Shown: piece by piece, positions 35,888 to 46,179 of the stretch
How positions within the stretch are numbered: position 1 is the first letter of the stretch
Layout: each line of letters opens with the position of its first letter
NCBI GenBank assembly: GCA_902712845.1
Contig: LR743504.1
Coordinates: forward strand, 313,501 to 377,500
Direction of reading: 5' to 3'
From: Methylobacterium bullatum
Lineage (GTDB): Bacteria; Pseudomonadota; Alphaproteobacteria; Rhizobiales; Beijerinckiaceae
Length of the DNA stretch: 64,000 nucleotides
Made by a program: the position numbers and the translations under genes
Notes under the pieces: model-generated
Seen by the model: only the letters and a program-made list of their open reading frames with translations
Told to the model about the DNA's origin: nothing
Databases searched by the model: none

Positions 35888-35926
35888 GTCCGATGGCGCT
35901 CGAAGAGGGGGTCCGATGGCGCTCGA
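35888..35926. repeat. Two direct repeats upstream of the nucleoside operon
   Basis: The 16-base unit GTCCGATGGCGCTCGA occurs perfectly twice (35888-35903 and 35911-35926, period 23) about 60-95 bp before cdd. Spacing near two helical turns suits paired binding of a regulator, but it could equally be a chance tandem duplication. Confidence 0.5.
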
Positions 35927-35984
35927 CAGGGGGGTGGCGTTCCTGTTCTAACGGCACGCGAACCCTCCCACCGGACCCGATGCG

Positions 35985-36422
35985 ATGACGGACACGATCG
36001 GCGCGGACCTCGCGGCTCTGTTCGAGGCGGCCGCTGCTGCTAAGTCCCTGGCCTACGCGCCTTATTCCGACTTTCCCGTCGGCGCGGCCCTGAGGGACGA
36101 GCACGGCCGCCTGCATGCCGGCTGCAACGTCGAGAACGCCGCCTACCCCGTCGGCACCTGCGCCGAAGCAGGCGCCATCGCGGCTATGGTCGCCGGCGGC
36201 GGACGCGCCATAACCGCCATTCTCATCACCGGAAACGGCCCGAATCTGGTGACGCCATGCGGCGCCTGCCGCCAGCGAATCAGGGAGTTCGCCGCACCCG
36301 GAACGCCGATCCACATCGCCGGACCGGAGGGCATCCGCCAGAGCTTCACCCTGCAGGCGCTGCTGCCGGATTCTTTCGGCCCAGACAACCTGCACCGCAA
36401 GAACCCGCGCGCCAATGCCTGA
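35985..36422 (+). CDS. cdd: Cytidine deaminase
   Basis: Converts cytidine and deoxycytidine to (deoxy)uridine. The 145-residue tetrameric-type enzyme has HAGCNVENAAYPVGTCAEAG (C59 and catalytic E61) and PCGACRQRIREF (C92 and C95); these three Cys bind the catalytic zinc. YAPYSDFPVGAAL is the N-terminal family motif. It is the first gene of cdd-pnp-deoC-deoA and overlaps the next by 8 bp. Two 16-bp direct repeats lie upstream and may be regulatory. Confidence 0.95.
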   Translation: MTDTIGADLAALFEAAAAAKSLAYAPYSDFPVGAALRDEHGRLHAGCNVENAAYPVGTCAEAGAIAAMVAGGGRAITAILITGNGPNLVTPCGACRQRIREFAAPGTPIHIAGPEGIRQSFTLQALLPDSFGPDNLHRKNPRANA

Positions 36423-37224
36423 CGCAGCCATCTCCCTTGCCACCGATACCGTCCGGCGCCACGGTTTCGTCGGTCCCTACGATGCCGCCGTCGTCACCGG
36501 CACGGGCCTCGGACTCGTCGCCGGCAAGCTCGAAGACGGCCTCTCCCTCGCTTATTCCGACATTCCAGGCTTTCCCTCTCCCGGCGTGACGGGTCATGGC
36601 GGCACCCTCCATGCTGGGCGCCTCTCCGGGCGGCGGGTGCTGGTTTTCGAAGGACGGAGCCATGCCTACGAGACCGGCGACGCCGCTGTCATGAAGGTGC
36701 CACTGGGCGTCGCCAAGGCCCTCAACGTCCCGCTCCTTCTCCTCACCAATGCGGCTGGATCGCTGATGGCGCAGGCGGGGCCGGGCAGCCTCGTGGCCCT
36801 CAGCGACCACATCAATCTGTCTGGCCTCAATCCTCTGATCGGCGAGACGGGCGATGGCCGCTTCGTCCCCATGGTCGGCGCCTACGATGCAGCGGCCCGC
36901 AAGACCCTCCACGAAGCGGCGCAGGATTGCGGGATCCCATTGCACGAGGGTGTCTATGCATGGTTCTCGGGGCCCAGCTTCGAGACTCCAGCCGAGATCC
37001 GCATGGCGGGGCGCCTCGGCGCCGACCTCGTGGGCATGTCGACGGTGCCGGAGGCGATCCTCGCCCGGTTCTTCGGTTTGAAGGTCGCGGCGGTCTCCGT
37101 GGTCACGAACTTCGCCGCCGGAATCGGAGACGGCGATCCGCATCACGACGAGACCAAGCGCGCAGCGGCCGCCGCTGCTTTAGACCTCGCCCGTCTCATC
37201 GACGCGTTCGTCGCACGGCTGTAG
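36415..37224 (+). CDS. Purine-nucleoside phosphorylase
   Basis: Splits purine (deoxy)nucleosides with phosphate to base and (deoxy)ribose 1-phosphate. The 269-residue protein is of the trimeric class: AVVTGTGLGLVAGKL near 25-39, GHGGTLHAG, FEGRSHAYET near 79-88, LTNAAGSL, the long block with SDHINLSG, and VYAWFSGPSFETPAEIRM (in parts), followed by GMSTVPEAILA. It overlaps cdd by 8 bp and is followed by deoC after 8 bp. The symbol (punA or deoD) varies between genomes and is left open. Confidence 0.93.
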   Translation: MPDAAISLATDTVRRHGFVGPYDAAVVTGTGLGLVAGKLEDGLSLAYSDIPGFPSPGVTGHGGTLHAGRLSGRRVLVFEGRSHAYETGDAAVMKVPLGVAKALNVPLLLLTNAAGSLMAQAGPGSLVALSDHINLSGLNPLIGETGDGRFVPMVGAYDAAARKTLHEAAQDCGIPLHEGVYAWFSGPSFETPAEIRMAGRLGADLVGMSTVPEAILARFFGLKVAAVSVVTNFAAGIGDGDPHHDETKRAAAAAALDLARLIDAFVARL

Positions 37225-37232
37225 GAGGGGGC

Positions 37233-37979
37233 ATGACCGTCGATCCCCATCATCCGGACTCCTCCATTGCCCGGCGCGCCCTTCCTCTCCTCGATCTCAC
37301 CGATCTCGGCGATTCCTGCTCGGATCAGGCCATTACGACGCTCTGCGGAAAGGCGCGGGCGAGCCACGTCGCCGCGGTCTGCGTCTGGCCCCAGCATATC
37401 GGGCGCTGCGTCGAGTTGCTGACCGGTACGCCCGTCCGCATCGCCACGGTGATCAACTTTCCCGCCGGCGGCACGGATATCGAGCGCGCCGCGGAAGATA
37501 CCGCCGAGGCGCTGCGTGACGGAGCGCATGAAATCGACCTCGTTCTGCCCTATCGGGCGTTCCTCGCTGGCGATGCACGAACGCCGACTGACATGATCGC
37601 CGCCGTGCGCGAGGTCTCCCGTCGCGCGATCCTAAAGGTGATCCTCGAATCCGGGGCCATGCCGGACGTCATGCGGATCACCGACGCAAGCCACCTCGCC
37701 ATCGCTGCGGGAGCGGATTTCCTCAAGACCTCAACCGGCAAAAGCGCCATCTCCGCAACGCCGGAAGCCGCCGAAGCGATGCTCGTTGCCATCCGGGACA
37801 GCGGGCGACCTGTCGGATTCAAGGTCTCGGGCGGATTACGGACCGTGACCGATGCCGCCCTGTATCTCGCCATAGCCGACAGGATCATGGGACCGGACTG
37901 GGTCGAACCGAAGACCTTCCGCATCGGAGCGAGCAGCCTGCACGATGCGCTGACCCAAAGCTTCGGGGAGCGCGCCTGA
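37233..37979 (+). CDS. deoC: Deoxyribose-phosphate aldolase
   Basis: Cleaves 2-deoxyribose 5-phosphate to glyceraldehyde 3-phosphate and acetaldehyde, the last step of deoxynucleoside catabolism. The 248-residue class I aldolase has EIDLVLPYRAFLAGD (catalytic Asp), LKVILESG, and FLKTSTGKSA with the Schiff-base lysine at about 164, then GFKVSGGLRT with the second catalytic lysine. A strong AGGAGGGG site precedes the ATG at 37233. Its stop overlaps the deoA start by one base (TGATG). Confidence 0.95.
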   Translation: MTVDPHHPDSSIARRALPLLDLTDLGDSCSDQAITTLCGKARASHVAAVCVWPQHIGRCVELLTGTPVRIATVINFPAGGTDIERAAEDTAEALRDGAHEIDLVLPYRAFLAGDARTPTDMIAAVREVSRRAILKVILESGAMPDVMRITDASHLAIAAGADFLKTSTGKSAISATPEAAEAMLVAIRDSGRPVGFKVSGGLRTVTDAALYLAIADRIMGPDWVEPKTFRIGASSLHDALTQSFGERA

Positions 37980-39277
37980 TGCTGCCGCAGGAGTTGATCC
38001 GGGCCAAGAGAGATGGACGCGTACTCGCGGATGCTGAAATCATCGGCTTTATCTCGGGTCTGACTGACGGGCGGGTGACAGAAGGGCAGGCCGCCGCCTT
38101 CGCGATGGCGGTGTTCTTCCGCGGCCTGTCGCTGCCCGAACGCGTGGCCCTGACGCGGGCGATGACCCATTCGGGAACGGTGCTCGATTGGGACCTGCCC
38201 GGCCCTGTCCTCGACAAGCACTCGACCGGGGGCGTCGGCGATACGGTGAGTCTCGCCCTCGCCCCGATGGTCGCCGCCTGCGGTGGCTACGTGCCGATGA
38301 TCTCCGGGCGGGGCCTCGGCCATACCGGCGGCACCCTCGACAAGCTCGCGAGCATTCCCGGCTACGACGCCACGCCCGGTCTGGACCGTTTCCGCAGCGT
38401 CACCCGCTCCATCGGTTGCGCCATCATCGGACAAACGGCCGATCTCGCCCCGGCGGACCGGCGACTTTACGCTATCCGCGACGTGACCGGCACGGTGGAA
38501 TCCCTCGACCTCATCACCGCGTCGATCCTCTCGAAGAAGCTCGCAGCCGGCCTCGGCGGCCTTGTGATGGATGTGAAGATCGGCTCCGGCGCGTTCATGG
38601 CGGGGACCGACGAAGCACGGGCTCTCGCCGAAAGTATCGTCACCGTCGCCAACGATGCCGGGCTGAAGACGGTCGCTCTCATCACCGATATGGACGCGCC
38701 GCTGGCCTCCTCCGCCGGTAACGCCCTGGAGGTGGCCTATGCTGTGGACTACCTCATCGGTCGGACCTGCGAGCCGGCCTTTCATGTCGTGACCGTGGCG
38801 CTCTGCGCCGAGATGCTGGTGCTCGGCGGTCTCGCCACGGACATCGCCGAGGCGTCCCGAAGAGTCGAAGACGCCCGCGATTCGGGACGGGCGGCCGAGA
38901 TCTTTGGGTGCATGGTTTCCGCGTTGGGTGGCCCTGCCGATTTCATCGAGAAGGCCGACCGGTATCGCCCCGTCGCACCGGTAATCCGCGCGGTGAAATC
39001 TCTCGCCACGGGCGTCGTCTCACAGATCGAGACCCGCGAGATCGGGCTCGCCGTCATCGCGCTAGGCGGCGGGCGCACTCGGCCCCAGGACGGCATCGAC
39101 CCGGCAGTGGGTCTTTCATCCTTGGCCCGTCCCGGAGATGCCTCCGACATCCTCGGCATCGTCCATGCGCGCACTGAAACGCAGGCCGATGCCGCCGAAG
39201 CATCTTTGCGGGCTGCTTACCGGATCACACCCGACGCCCCTTTACCGCGACCGCACATCATCCAGCGAATAGCCTGA
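37979..39277 (+). CDS. deoA: Thymidine phosphorylase
   Basis: Splits thymidine and deoxyuridine with phosphate to base and deoxyribose 1-phosphate. The 432-residue protein has the family pattern LPQELIRAKRDGRVLAD, MAVFFRGLSLPERVALTRAM (in parts), DKHSTGGVGDTVSLALAP near 80-97, GRGLGHTGGTLDKLASIPG (in parts) and KKLAAGLGGLVMDVKIGSGA (in parts). It is the last gene of the operon. Deaminase, both phosphorylases and aldolase together take deoxynucleosides to central metabolism, except that no phosphopentomutase (deoB) is present. Confidence 0.94.
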   Translation: MLPQELIRAKRDGRVLADAEIIGFISGLTDGRVTEGQAAAFAMAVFFRGLSLPERVALTRAMTHSGTVLDWDLPGPVLDKHSTGGVGDTVSLALAPMVAACGGYVPMISGRGLGHTGGTLDKLASIPGYDATPGLDRFRSVTRSIGCAIIGQTADLAPADRRLYAIRDVTGTVESLDLITASILSKKLAAGLGGLVMDVKIGSGAFMAGTDEARALAESIVTVANDAGLKTVALITDMDAPLASSAGNALEVAYAVDYLIGRTCEPAFHVVTVALCAEMLVLGGLATDIAEASRRVEDARDSGRAAEIFGCMVSALGGPADFIEKADRYRPVAPVIRAVKSLATGVVSQIETREIGLAVIALGGGRTRPQDGIDPAVGLSSLARPGDASDILGIVHARTETQADAAEASLRAAYRITPDAPLPRPHIIQRIA

Positions 39278-39460
39278 AGAGCTCCGCAGCCGACAGGCGC
39301 TTGGAAACGACGCGGCGCGTCCATTCTAGCAATCGATCAGCTCTGCCGACCGATGCGGACGTGGCAACAGGACGGAAGCTCCTCTTCCGTAGTGCCACTG
39401 CGAAATCGATTCCTCAAACCATCCGCTATTCGACCGACTGCGATGAAAAACCAAGGAGAG

Positions 39461-39493
39461 AGGCCCCGGCGGATGAACCCGCCGGGGCCTTTT
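39461..39493 (+). terminator. Rho-independent terminator, deo operon side
   Basis: AGGCCCCGGCGG-atgaac-CCGCCGGGGCCT folds into a near-perfect 11-12 bp GC stem, followed by TTTT on the plus strand. It lies 184 bp after deoA. On the minus strand it is just beyond the stop of the His-rich gene, so it separates the two convergent units. Confidence 0.85.
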
Positions 39494-39495
39494 CA

Positions 39496-39849
39496 CTAGA
39501 AGCGGTAGTGGCCGCCATGGCGATGCCCATGATGGTGGTGGTGACCCCAGCCATGGTGGCGCGGACGCCATCCGTGATGGCCATGACCGCCCCAACCGTA
39601 CCCACGGTGACCGCCCCAGCCATGGCGGTGATGTCCACCCCAGCCATGGTGTCTGCGATGATGGTGGTGGTGCCCGCCCCAGCCATACTGGACTGGAACA
39701 ATGCCCGTCTGCGCTGGCTCGGCCAAGGCAACGGCCGGAGCCAGTGGTGCCGCCTGAACGATAGCTGGCGCTATGCCAATGACGCCCAGGGCGAGTGCGG
39801 CGGCTGCGAGCCAACCCCTGGTCCGCTGTGCGAATGCGCGAAACGCCAT
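39496..39849 (-). CDS. Secreted Gly/His-rich protein
   Basis: A 117-residue exported protein. A signal peptide (RGWLAAAALALGVIGIAPAI, cut near VQAA) leads to a short linker ending VPVQYGWGG, then about 60 residues that are nearly all Gly, His, Trp, Arg and Tyr, with repeats such as HHGWGGHHRHGWGGH and a C-terminal HRHGGHYRF. The His density suggests metal (Zn, Ni or Cu) binding in the periplasm, but no named metallochaperone family was recognised. GGAGA lies 6 nt ahead of the ATG at 39849. A longer reading upstream to 40056 is not supported. Confidence 0.75.
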   Translation of the reverse strand: MAFRAFAQRTRGWLAAAALALGVIGIAPAIVQAAPLAPAVALAEPAQTGIVPVQYGWGGHHHHHRRHHGWGGHHRHGWGGHRGYGWGGHGHHGWRPRHHGWGHHHHHGHRHGGHYRF

Positions 39850-39965
39850 GTCAGTCTCCGTCGATTGCGACGCCGGGGCGATCCCGGCGCGATAATCGAA
39901 CGGTAGGAACAATGGGCTGAACCGCGGATGAGCCGCGTCTTCAGGTGACGTTCGGCAGCGGTCCC

Positions 39966-40601
39966 TCAGGGACGGCGGTAGACCCAGACTCGCGCCGGCG
40001 GCAGGTTGAGCCAGACCCGGCTCGACCGGCTGGCCGTGTAGCTGCCTGCATCGCAACGCTCGGGGATCGGTGGTACTACCGCATAAGTGAACTGCACGAA
40101 GGGCGAGCCCGGATGCATGATCGTATGCGTCGCGTTTAGAAGATCGAGACGCTGTTCCAACGGCTTGGTGAACAGAGGCAGGCTGGAAACGGTGGCTGCA
40201 GCCTTCTCGGTGAGAAGGTCGCCGATGGTCTCGCGGATGTTGTAGGCGTCACCGCGCAGAATCGTGGCGCGTGGAAAGCGCTTCTGCAGCAACTTGCAGA
40301 AGTCCGGATTGTACTCGACCAGGACGAGCCGCTCCTGCTCGATGCCACGACGTATCAGGGCCTCGGTGACGGGACCGGTACCGGGACCGAGTTCGATGAC
40401 AGGGCCGGGCACGCGGGGGTCGACATAGGATGCCATCATGCGGGCTAGCATCTTGCCCGACGGTGTTACCGAGCCGGTGACGAGGGGCCGCTCGAACCAA
40501 GAGCGCAGGAAACGCGCCTCATCTTCCAGCGGCTCCCGCCGTTCACGGACCGAACCGGTGGCGGCATAGGCTTTAGCACTGGGTCGATGGAGCGGCGGCA
40601 A
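39966..40601 (-). CDS. SAM-dependent methyltransferase, rhizobial PmtA-like
   Basis: A 211-residue class I methyltransferase. The SAM motif VIELGPGTGPVTEAL is at about 68-82, with LVLVEYNPDFCKLLQKRFP next and an IIRGDAY-type ILRGDAYNIRET block; VSSLPLFTKP is the substrate-side signature. This resembles PmtA of rhizobia, which methylates phosphatidylethanolamine towards phosphatidylcholine. A role in another lipid methylation cannot be excluded. The gene lies 185 bp beyond dnaJ on the same strand and is probably a separate unit. Confidence 0.78.
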   Translation of the reverse strand: MPPLHRPSAKAYAATGSVRERREPLEDEARFLRSWFERPLVTGSVTPSGKMLARMMASYVDPRVPGPVIELGPGTGPVTEALIRRGIEQERLVLVEYNPDFCKLLQKRFPRATILRGDAYNIRETIGDLLTEKAAATVSSLPLFTKPLEQRLDLLNATHTIMHPGSPFVQFTYAVVPPIPERCDAGSYTASRSSRVWLNLPPARVWVYRRP

Positions 40602-40785
40602 GATCCAATGTCCTCAGATCACGCATGGGAAGTTAAGGCTAGACGACGAAAGCCAGTGCCCGTCAAGATCGAAGCTCAGCAAAGGGCGGGAGCAACGCGT
40701 CGTGTCGCTGGCGACGATGCAGCGCCGCCACAGCGATAACGGGAGCCGAGCCGTTTCGATCCGCCGTCCCTGATATCGCAGGTCG

Positions 40786-41949
40786 TCACGATCGCGCAAC
40801 GCCGCTCAAGCCATCGAAGAAATCGCGGACCTTGGAGAAGAACCCCGCACTTTCAGGGTGGTTCTCGTCCGATGCCGTGCTGGTGAACTCCTGAAGCAGC
40901 TCGCGCTGGCGCTTCGACAGGTTCTGGGGCGTCTCGACAAAGACCTGAATGTAAAGATCGCCGACATCGCGGGACCGGAGAACCGGCATGCCCTTGCCCT
41001 TGATCCTAAACTGCTTGGCCGTCTGCGTGCCTGCCGGGATGCGGACCTCGGTCTGCGACCCGTCGATGACCGGAACGGTGATCTCCCCCGACAGGGCAGC
41101 GGTGACCATCGAGATCGGCACGCGGCAAAACAGATCGGCACCATCCCGCTGAAAGAAGGTGTGCGGCTTGATCGAGAGAAAGACGTAGAGGTCGCCGGCA
41201 GGGCCACCGCGCAGGCCGGTCTCGCCCTCGCCGGCCAGACGGATCCGCAGGCCGTCATCGACACCGGCCGGGACATTGATGGAAAGCGTGCGCTCCCGAG
41301 TGACACGGCCTGCGCCGGAGCAATTACCGCACGGGTTGTCGATGATCTCACCGCGTCCGTGACAGGCCGGGCACGTACGCTCGATGGCGAAAAACCCTTG
41401 CGCCGCCCGAACGCGACCGTAGCCGCCGCAGGTCTGACAGGGCTTGGGCTTGGAGCCGGCTTTCGCACCGCTGCCGGAGCAGACCTCACAGGTGACGGCG
41501 GTGGCCATCGTGATCGTCTCGGTCTTACCGGCGAACGCGTCTTCGAGGGAGATCTCGAGATTGTAGCGCAAATCCGCACCACGTTCGCGCGTCGAGCCAC
41601 CGCGTCCACCGCGCGCACCGCCAGCGCCGGCCGCACCACGGCCATCGCCGAAGAAATTGTCGAAGATGTCCGACATGAAGTCGCCGAACTCGTTCCCGAA
41701 TCCCGGCCCGCCGGCGCCGCCCTGCTGGAACGCGGCATGGCCGAAACGGTCATAGGCCGCGCGCTTCTGCCCGTCGGTGAGCGTCTGGTAGGCTTCGTTG
41801 ACTTCCTTGAACTTGAGTTCGGCCTCGGCGTTTCCGGGGTTGCGATCCGGGTGGTAGGCCATGGCGAGCTTGCGGAAGGCGACCTTCATCTCGCCGTCTG
41901 TCGCAGTCTTGGAGACGCCCAGAACCTCGTAATAGTCCCGCTTCGACAT
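40786..41949 (-). CDS. dnaJ: Chaperone protein DnaJ
   Basis: Co-chaperone that delivers clients to DnaK and stimulates its ATPase. The 387-residue protein has the J domain ([21 protein letters not shown] with HPD), a Gly/Phe-rich linker, four CxxCxGxG zinc repeats ([42 protein letters not shown]) and the C-terminal client-binding domain. The ATG at 41949 (MSKRDYY) is the family start; an in-frame upstream start at 41961 is rejected. It follows dnaK after 115 bp, the usual order in alphaproteobacteria. Confidence 0.96.
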   Translation of the reverse strand: MSKRDYYEVLGVSKTATDGEMKVAFRKLAMAYHPDRNPGNAEAELKFKEVNEAYQTLTDGQKRAAYDRFGHAAFQQGGAGGPGFGNEFGDFMSDIFDNFFGDGRGAAGAGGARGGRGGSTRERGADLRYNLEISLEDAFAGKTETITMATAVTCEVCSGSGAKAGSKPKPCQTCGGYGRVRAAQGFFAIERTCPACHGRGEIIDNPCGNCSGAGRVTRERTLSINVPAGVDDGLRIRLAGEGETGLRGGPAGDLYVFLSIKPHTFFQRDGADLFCRVPISMVTAALSGEITVPVIDGSQTEVRIPAGTQTAKQFRIKGKGMPVLRSRDVGDLYIQVFVETPQNLSKRQRELLQEFTSTASDENHPESAGFFSKVRDFFDGLSGVARS

Positions 41950-42064
41950 ACCCGCCCTCAACGTCCCCCGGCGCGCCCGCCTCTACGGAGGGCCACACCG
42001 TCATCTCACCAGACATGACGAGGGACCGGATCGCCCCGGTCCCCCTCTTTCTCTAAGACGAGCG

Positions 42065-43984
<1,920 letters not shown>

Positions 43985-44481
43985 GGCGGGATCCCTCTCA
44001 TGTCATTTGGTCAAGCAGACCGCCGAGCCCCGAAGCGGCCCGGCCCATGGCGGTGAAGAACGAAAGATTGTGAGAGCGGAATTAGAACCAGCCAAAGCGC
44101 CTGAAACGCGCTCATCCAGGTCTTAATCCCGCGTCCCGCCGGATATAAGAAGGGTGATGCGGAGCCGCAAGGCGAAGCGCCGCGAACGGCCACGCCGATC
44201 CTATCTCCCTCGCCGACCAAGACCTTTGCGTCTGGAATGGCCGGCATCCGACGACTCGGACCTCAAAAATGTTGCAGGGACGCCACGTCCGCGCCATCGA
44301 TCACATGCTAGGTTCGACCATGGAAGACCAGCTTTCGGACCGTCAACGCGGATTGGAGGTGGGCTCGCCGTACGAAGCCTCAGCCCCAGATACCATACCC
44401 GCTTTCGAAAAAGCTGATGCGAGAACGAGAGCCCGCTGCACGTTCACAGTTCACCGGTCCGGTGCTGCGAGTTCCAGAGGC
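43985..44481. other. Divergent intergenic region, dnaK / exported protein
   Basis: 497 bp with no gene I can support. It carries the dnaK heat-shock promoter (44140-44171) and must hold the promoter of the exported-protein gene. A plus-strand ORF reading through from 44269 is the unused upstream extension of that gene. Confidence 0.5.
44140..44171 (-). promoter_or_regulatory. Heat-shock (RpoH-type) promoter of dnaK
   Basis: On the minus strand, CTTG (44171-44168), an 18-bp spacer and CTTATATCCG (44149-44140) match the alphaproteobacterial heat-shock consensus CTTG-N17/18-CYTATNTNNG at every defined position. It lies about 155 bp upstream of the dnaK start and gives a leader of about 150 nt. 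Confidence 0.75.
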
Positions 44482-45480
44482 ATGAAAGACCTGATGCGTC
44501 CGTCCCGAGACCTACGCCTGCTCCCCGCCCTTCTCGTCCTGCCTCTTGTCGCCCTGCCGGCGAACGAAGCAGGCGCGCAGAATTTTTTCGAGGAGCTGTT
44601 CGGCATCGGCAAGGCGGCCAAGCCTCCGGTGCCGCCTCGCGGCGTGCCCCCGACCGGTTCGCCTCAGCCTGGGACGCCACTGCCACCGGGCGGATCGGGC
44701 GAACCGGCGCCGGAGGCTCCGAAGGCCGCTCCGGCTCCCCTGCGACCCGTCGTTCTCAAGACGCCGAGCGACGACAATATTCTCGGCCAGGAACTTATGC
44801 TGAACGGCCTGACCGGCAGCCTGAAGATCGATAGAGCCGGCGGCGCGGCAACGGCACGGATCACGCTGCCCGGCACCAAGGTTTCGCAGCCGAACGAGAC
44901 CTGCAAGGTTCCGCTCTCGGGCGGATCGCCGATCTCCCTTTCTTCAGAGGGGCGCCCACAGGGCGTGGCGCGCTACGAGATTGCGGGCGGTGAATGCCCG
45001 CTCCGGTTCGAGATCCTGGAAGGCAGCGTGCTGGTTACGCCGCTGGGCAGCAGCCGAGTCTGCAGTTTCACGGCCGCCGATTGTGCCACCACTCCGGTCG
45101 GCTTGTGGGGGCCCGCTGCCGCGACGCTGATTCCCCGCTCCGCCGAATTCGACTCCGGACGAGGCGTCGCCGACAAGGCGGTTCGGGACAATTACAAGGT
45201 CATGACCCAGCGCGCCCGCGGGCAGGACGTCCGCTCCATCGTCACCGAACAAGCGGCTTTCTCCTCAGACCGGGAGCAGACCTGCCGGACCTATGCGCGC
45301 GAGGGCGCCCATGGTTTCTGCAACGTGCGTTTCACCGAAGCCCGCGCTCTTTCCCTCGCCGCGCGTCTCGGTGCCAACACGGCGACACCGACCGCGAGCA
45401 CGACGCCTCGGCCGCGCAAGCCGAAGCCCGCCGTCGAAGGGATGAACCCAGATAGCGACGGCTCGCCATTCGGGGAGTGA
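44482..45480 (+). CDS. Exported Pro-rich protein, unknown function
   Basis: A 332-residue protein. The signal peptide (LLPALLVLPLVALPANEAGA) is followed by NFFEELFG, a start seen in many rhizobial exported proteins, then a Pro-rich linker (about 45-95). A folded domain follows with six cysteines by eye, including SQPNETCKVPL, GECPLRFEI and CSFTAADC. A helical C-terminal section (DKAVRDNYKVMTQRARGQD; REQTCRTYAREGAHGFC) resembles LprI-like Cys repeats loosely. No function can be assigned. ATG 44482 is used; 44494 is an alternative. Confidence 0.65.
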   Translation: MKDLMRPSRDLRLLPALLVLPLVALPANEAGAQNFFEELFGIGKAAKPPVPPRGVPPTGSPQPGTPLPPGGSGEPAPEAPKAAPAPLRPVVLKTPSDDNILGQELMLNGLTGSLKIDRAGGAATARITLPGTKVSQPNETCKVPLSGGSPISLSSEGRPQGVARYEIAGGECPLRFEILEGSVLVTPLGSSRVCSFTAADCATTPVGLWGPAAATLIPRSAEFDSGRGVADKAVRDNYKVMTQRARGQDVRSIVTEQAAFSSDREQTCRTYAREGAHGFCNVRFTEARALSLAARLGANTATPTASTTPRPRKPKPAVEGMNPDSDGSPFGE

Positions 45481-45498
45481 CTCCCTAAAGCCTGTCCG

Positions 45499-46095
45499 TC
45501 AGGCCCGGCCTGCGCTGAAGGATAACATCGCCGGATCGATGCCGTTGCTTCGCAAAATACGCTCGTACTTGGTGTCGAGCGCAGCATTGAAGATCATGGC
45601 CGGATCGGCCGGACAGTTGAGCCAGCCATTGGCGAGGATCTCGTTCTCGAGCTGCCCGGCTTGCCATCCGGCGTAGCCGAGGGCGAGCACCGCGCTCGCG
45701 GGTCCGGCACCGTTTGCGATGGCACGCAGGATTTCCACGGTGGCGGTGAGGCAAATCCCATCGTCGATGATGAGTGTCGATTGGTCGATGTGAAAATCGT
45801 CGGTGTGGAGCACGAAGCCGCGCTTGGCATCCACCGGACCGCCCATAAGCACGGGAATATGGCCGACCCTCTCGCGCAAGCGGATCGCGTCGTCCTCACT
45901 GGCGATATCGAGCTGAATCAGAAGATCCGGCATGTTCAGATCGTTGGCCGGCTTGTTGAGGATGATCCCCATCGCGCCGTCCGCCGAATGAGCACAGAGA
46001 TAGATCACCGATCTAGCGAAGCGCTCATCCGTGAGGCCAGGCATCGCCACCAGGAACTGGCCGTCGAGATAGGCGGAAGCCGGATCTTGTCGCAT
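45499..46095 (-). CDS. YqgE/AlgH family protein (UPF0301)
   Basis: A 198-residue protein of the YqgE family, found across proteobacteria with no settled biochemical role. Motifs: [29 protein letters not shown] (in parts) near 9-37, [27 protein letters not shown] near 80-95, and [16 protein letters not shown] near 138-153. The length is normal. It is convergent with the exported-protein gene (18 bp apart) and separated by 84 bp from the GT61 gene upstream on the same strand. Confidence 0.9.
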   Translation of the reverse strand: MRQDPASAYLDGQFLVAMPGLTDERFARSVIYLCAHSADGAMGIILNKPANDLNMPDLLIQLDIASEDDAIRLRERVGHIPVLMGGPVDAKRGFVLHTDDFHIDQSTLIIDDGICLTATVEILRAIANGAGPASAVLALGYAGWQAGQLENEILANGWLNCPADPAMIFNAALDTKYERILRSNGIDPAMLSFSAGRA

Positions 46096-46179
46096 CGCAT
46101 CATGCTACCTGGGTGGGCTGGCTTGTCCAGCGCGGATGCGGTCCGGTCCGTCGCGATAATTAGGAGAACAGCCTCACTC

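Noticed and set aside
39500..39700. Short repeated units suggesting a CRISPR-like array
   Set aside because: They are codon repeats of the Gly/His-rich protein, irregular in spacing and without spacers. No CRISPR array or cas gene was seen in the window.
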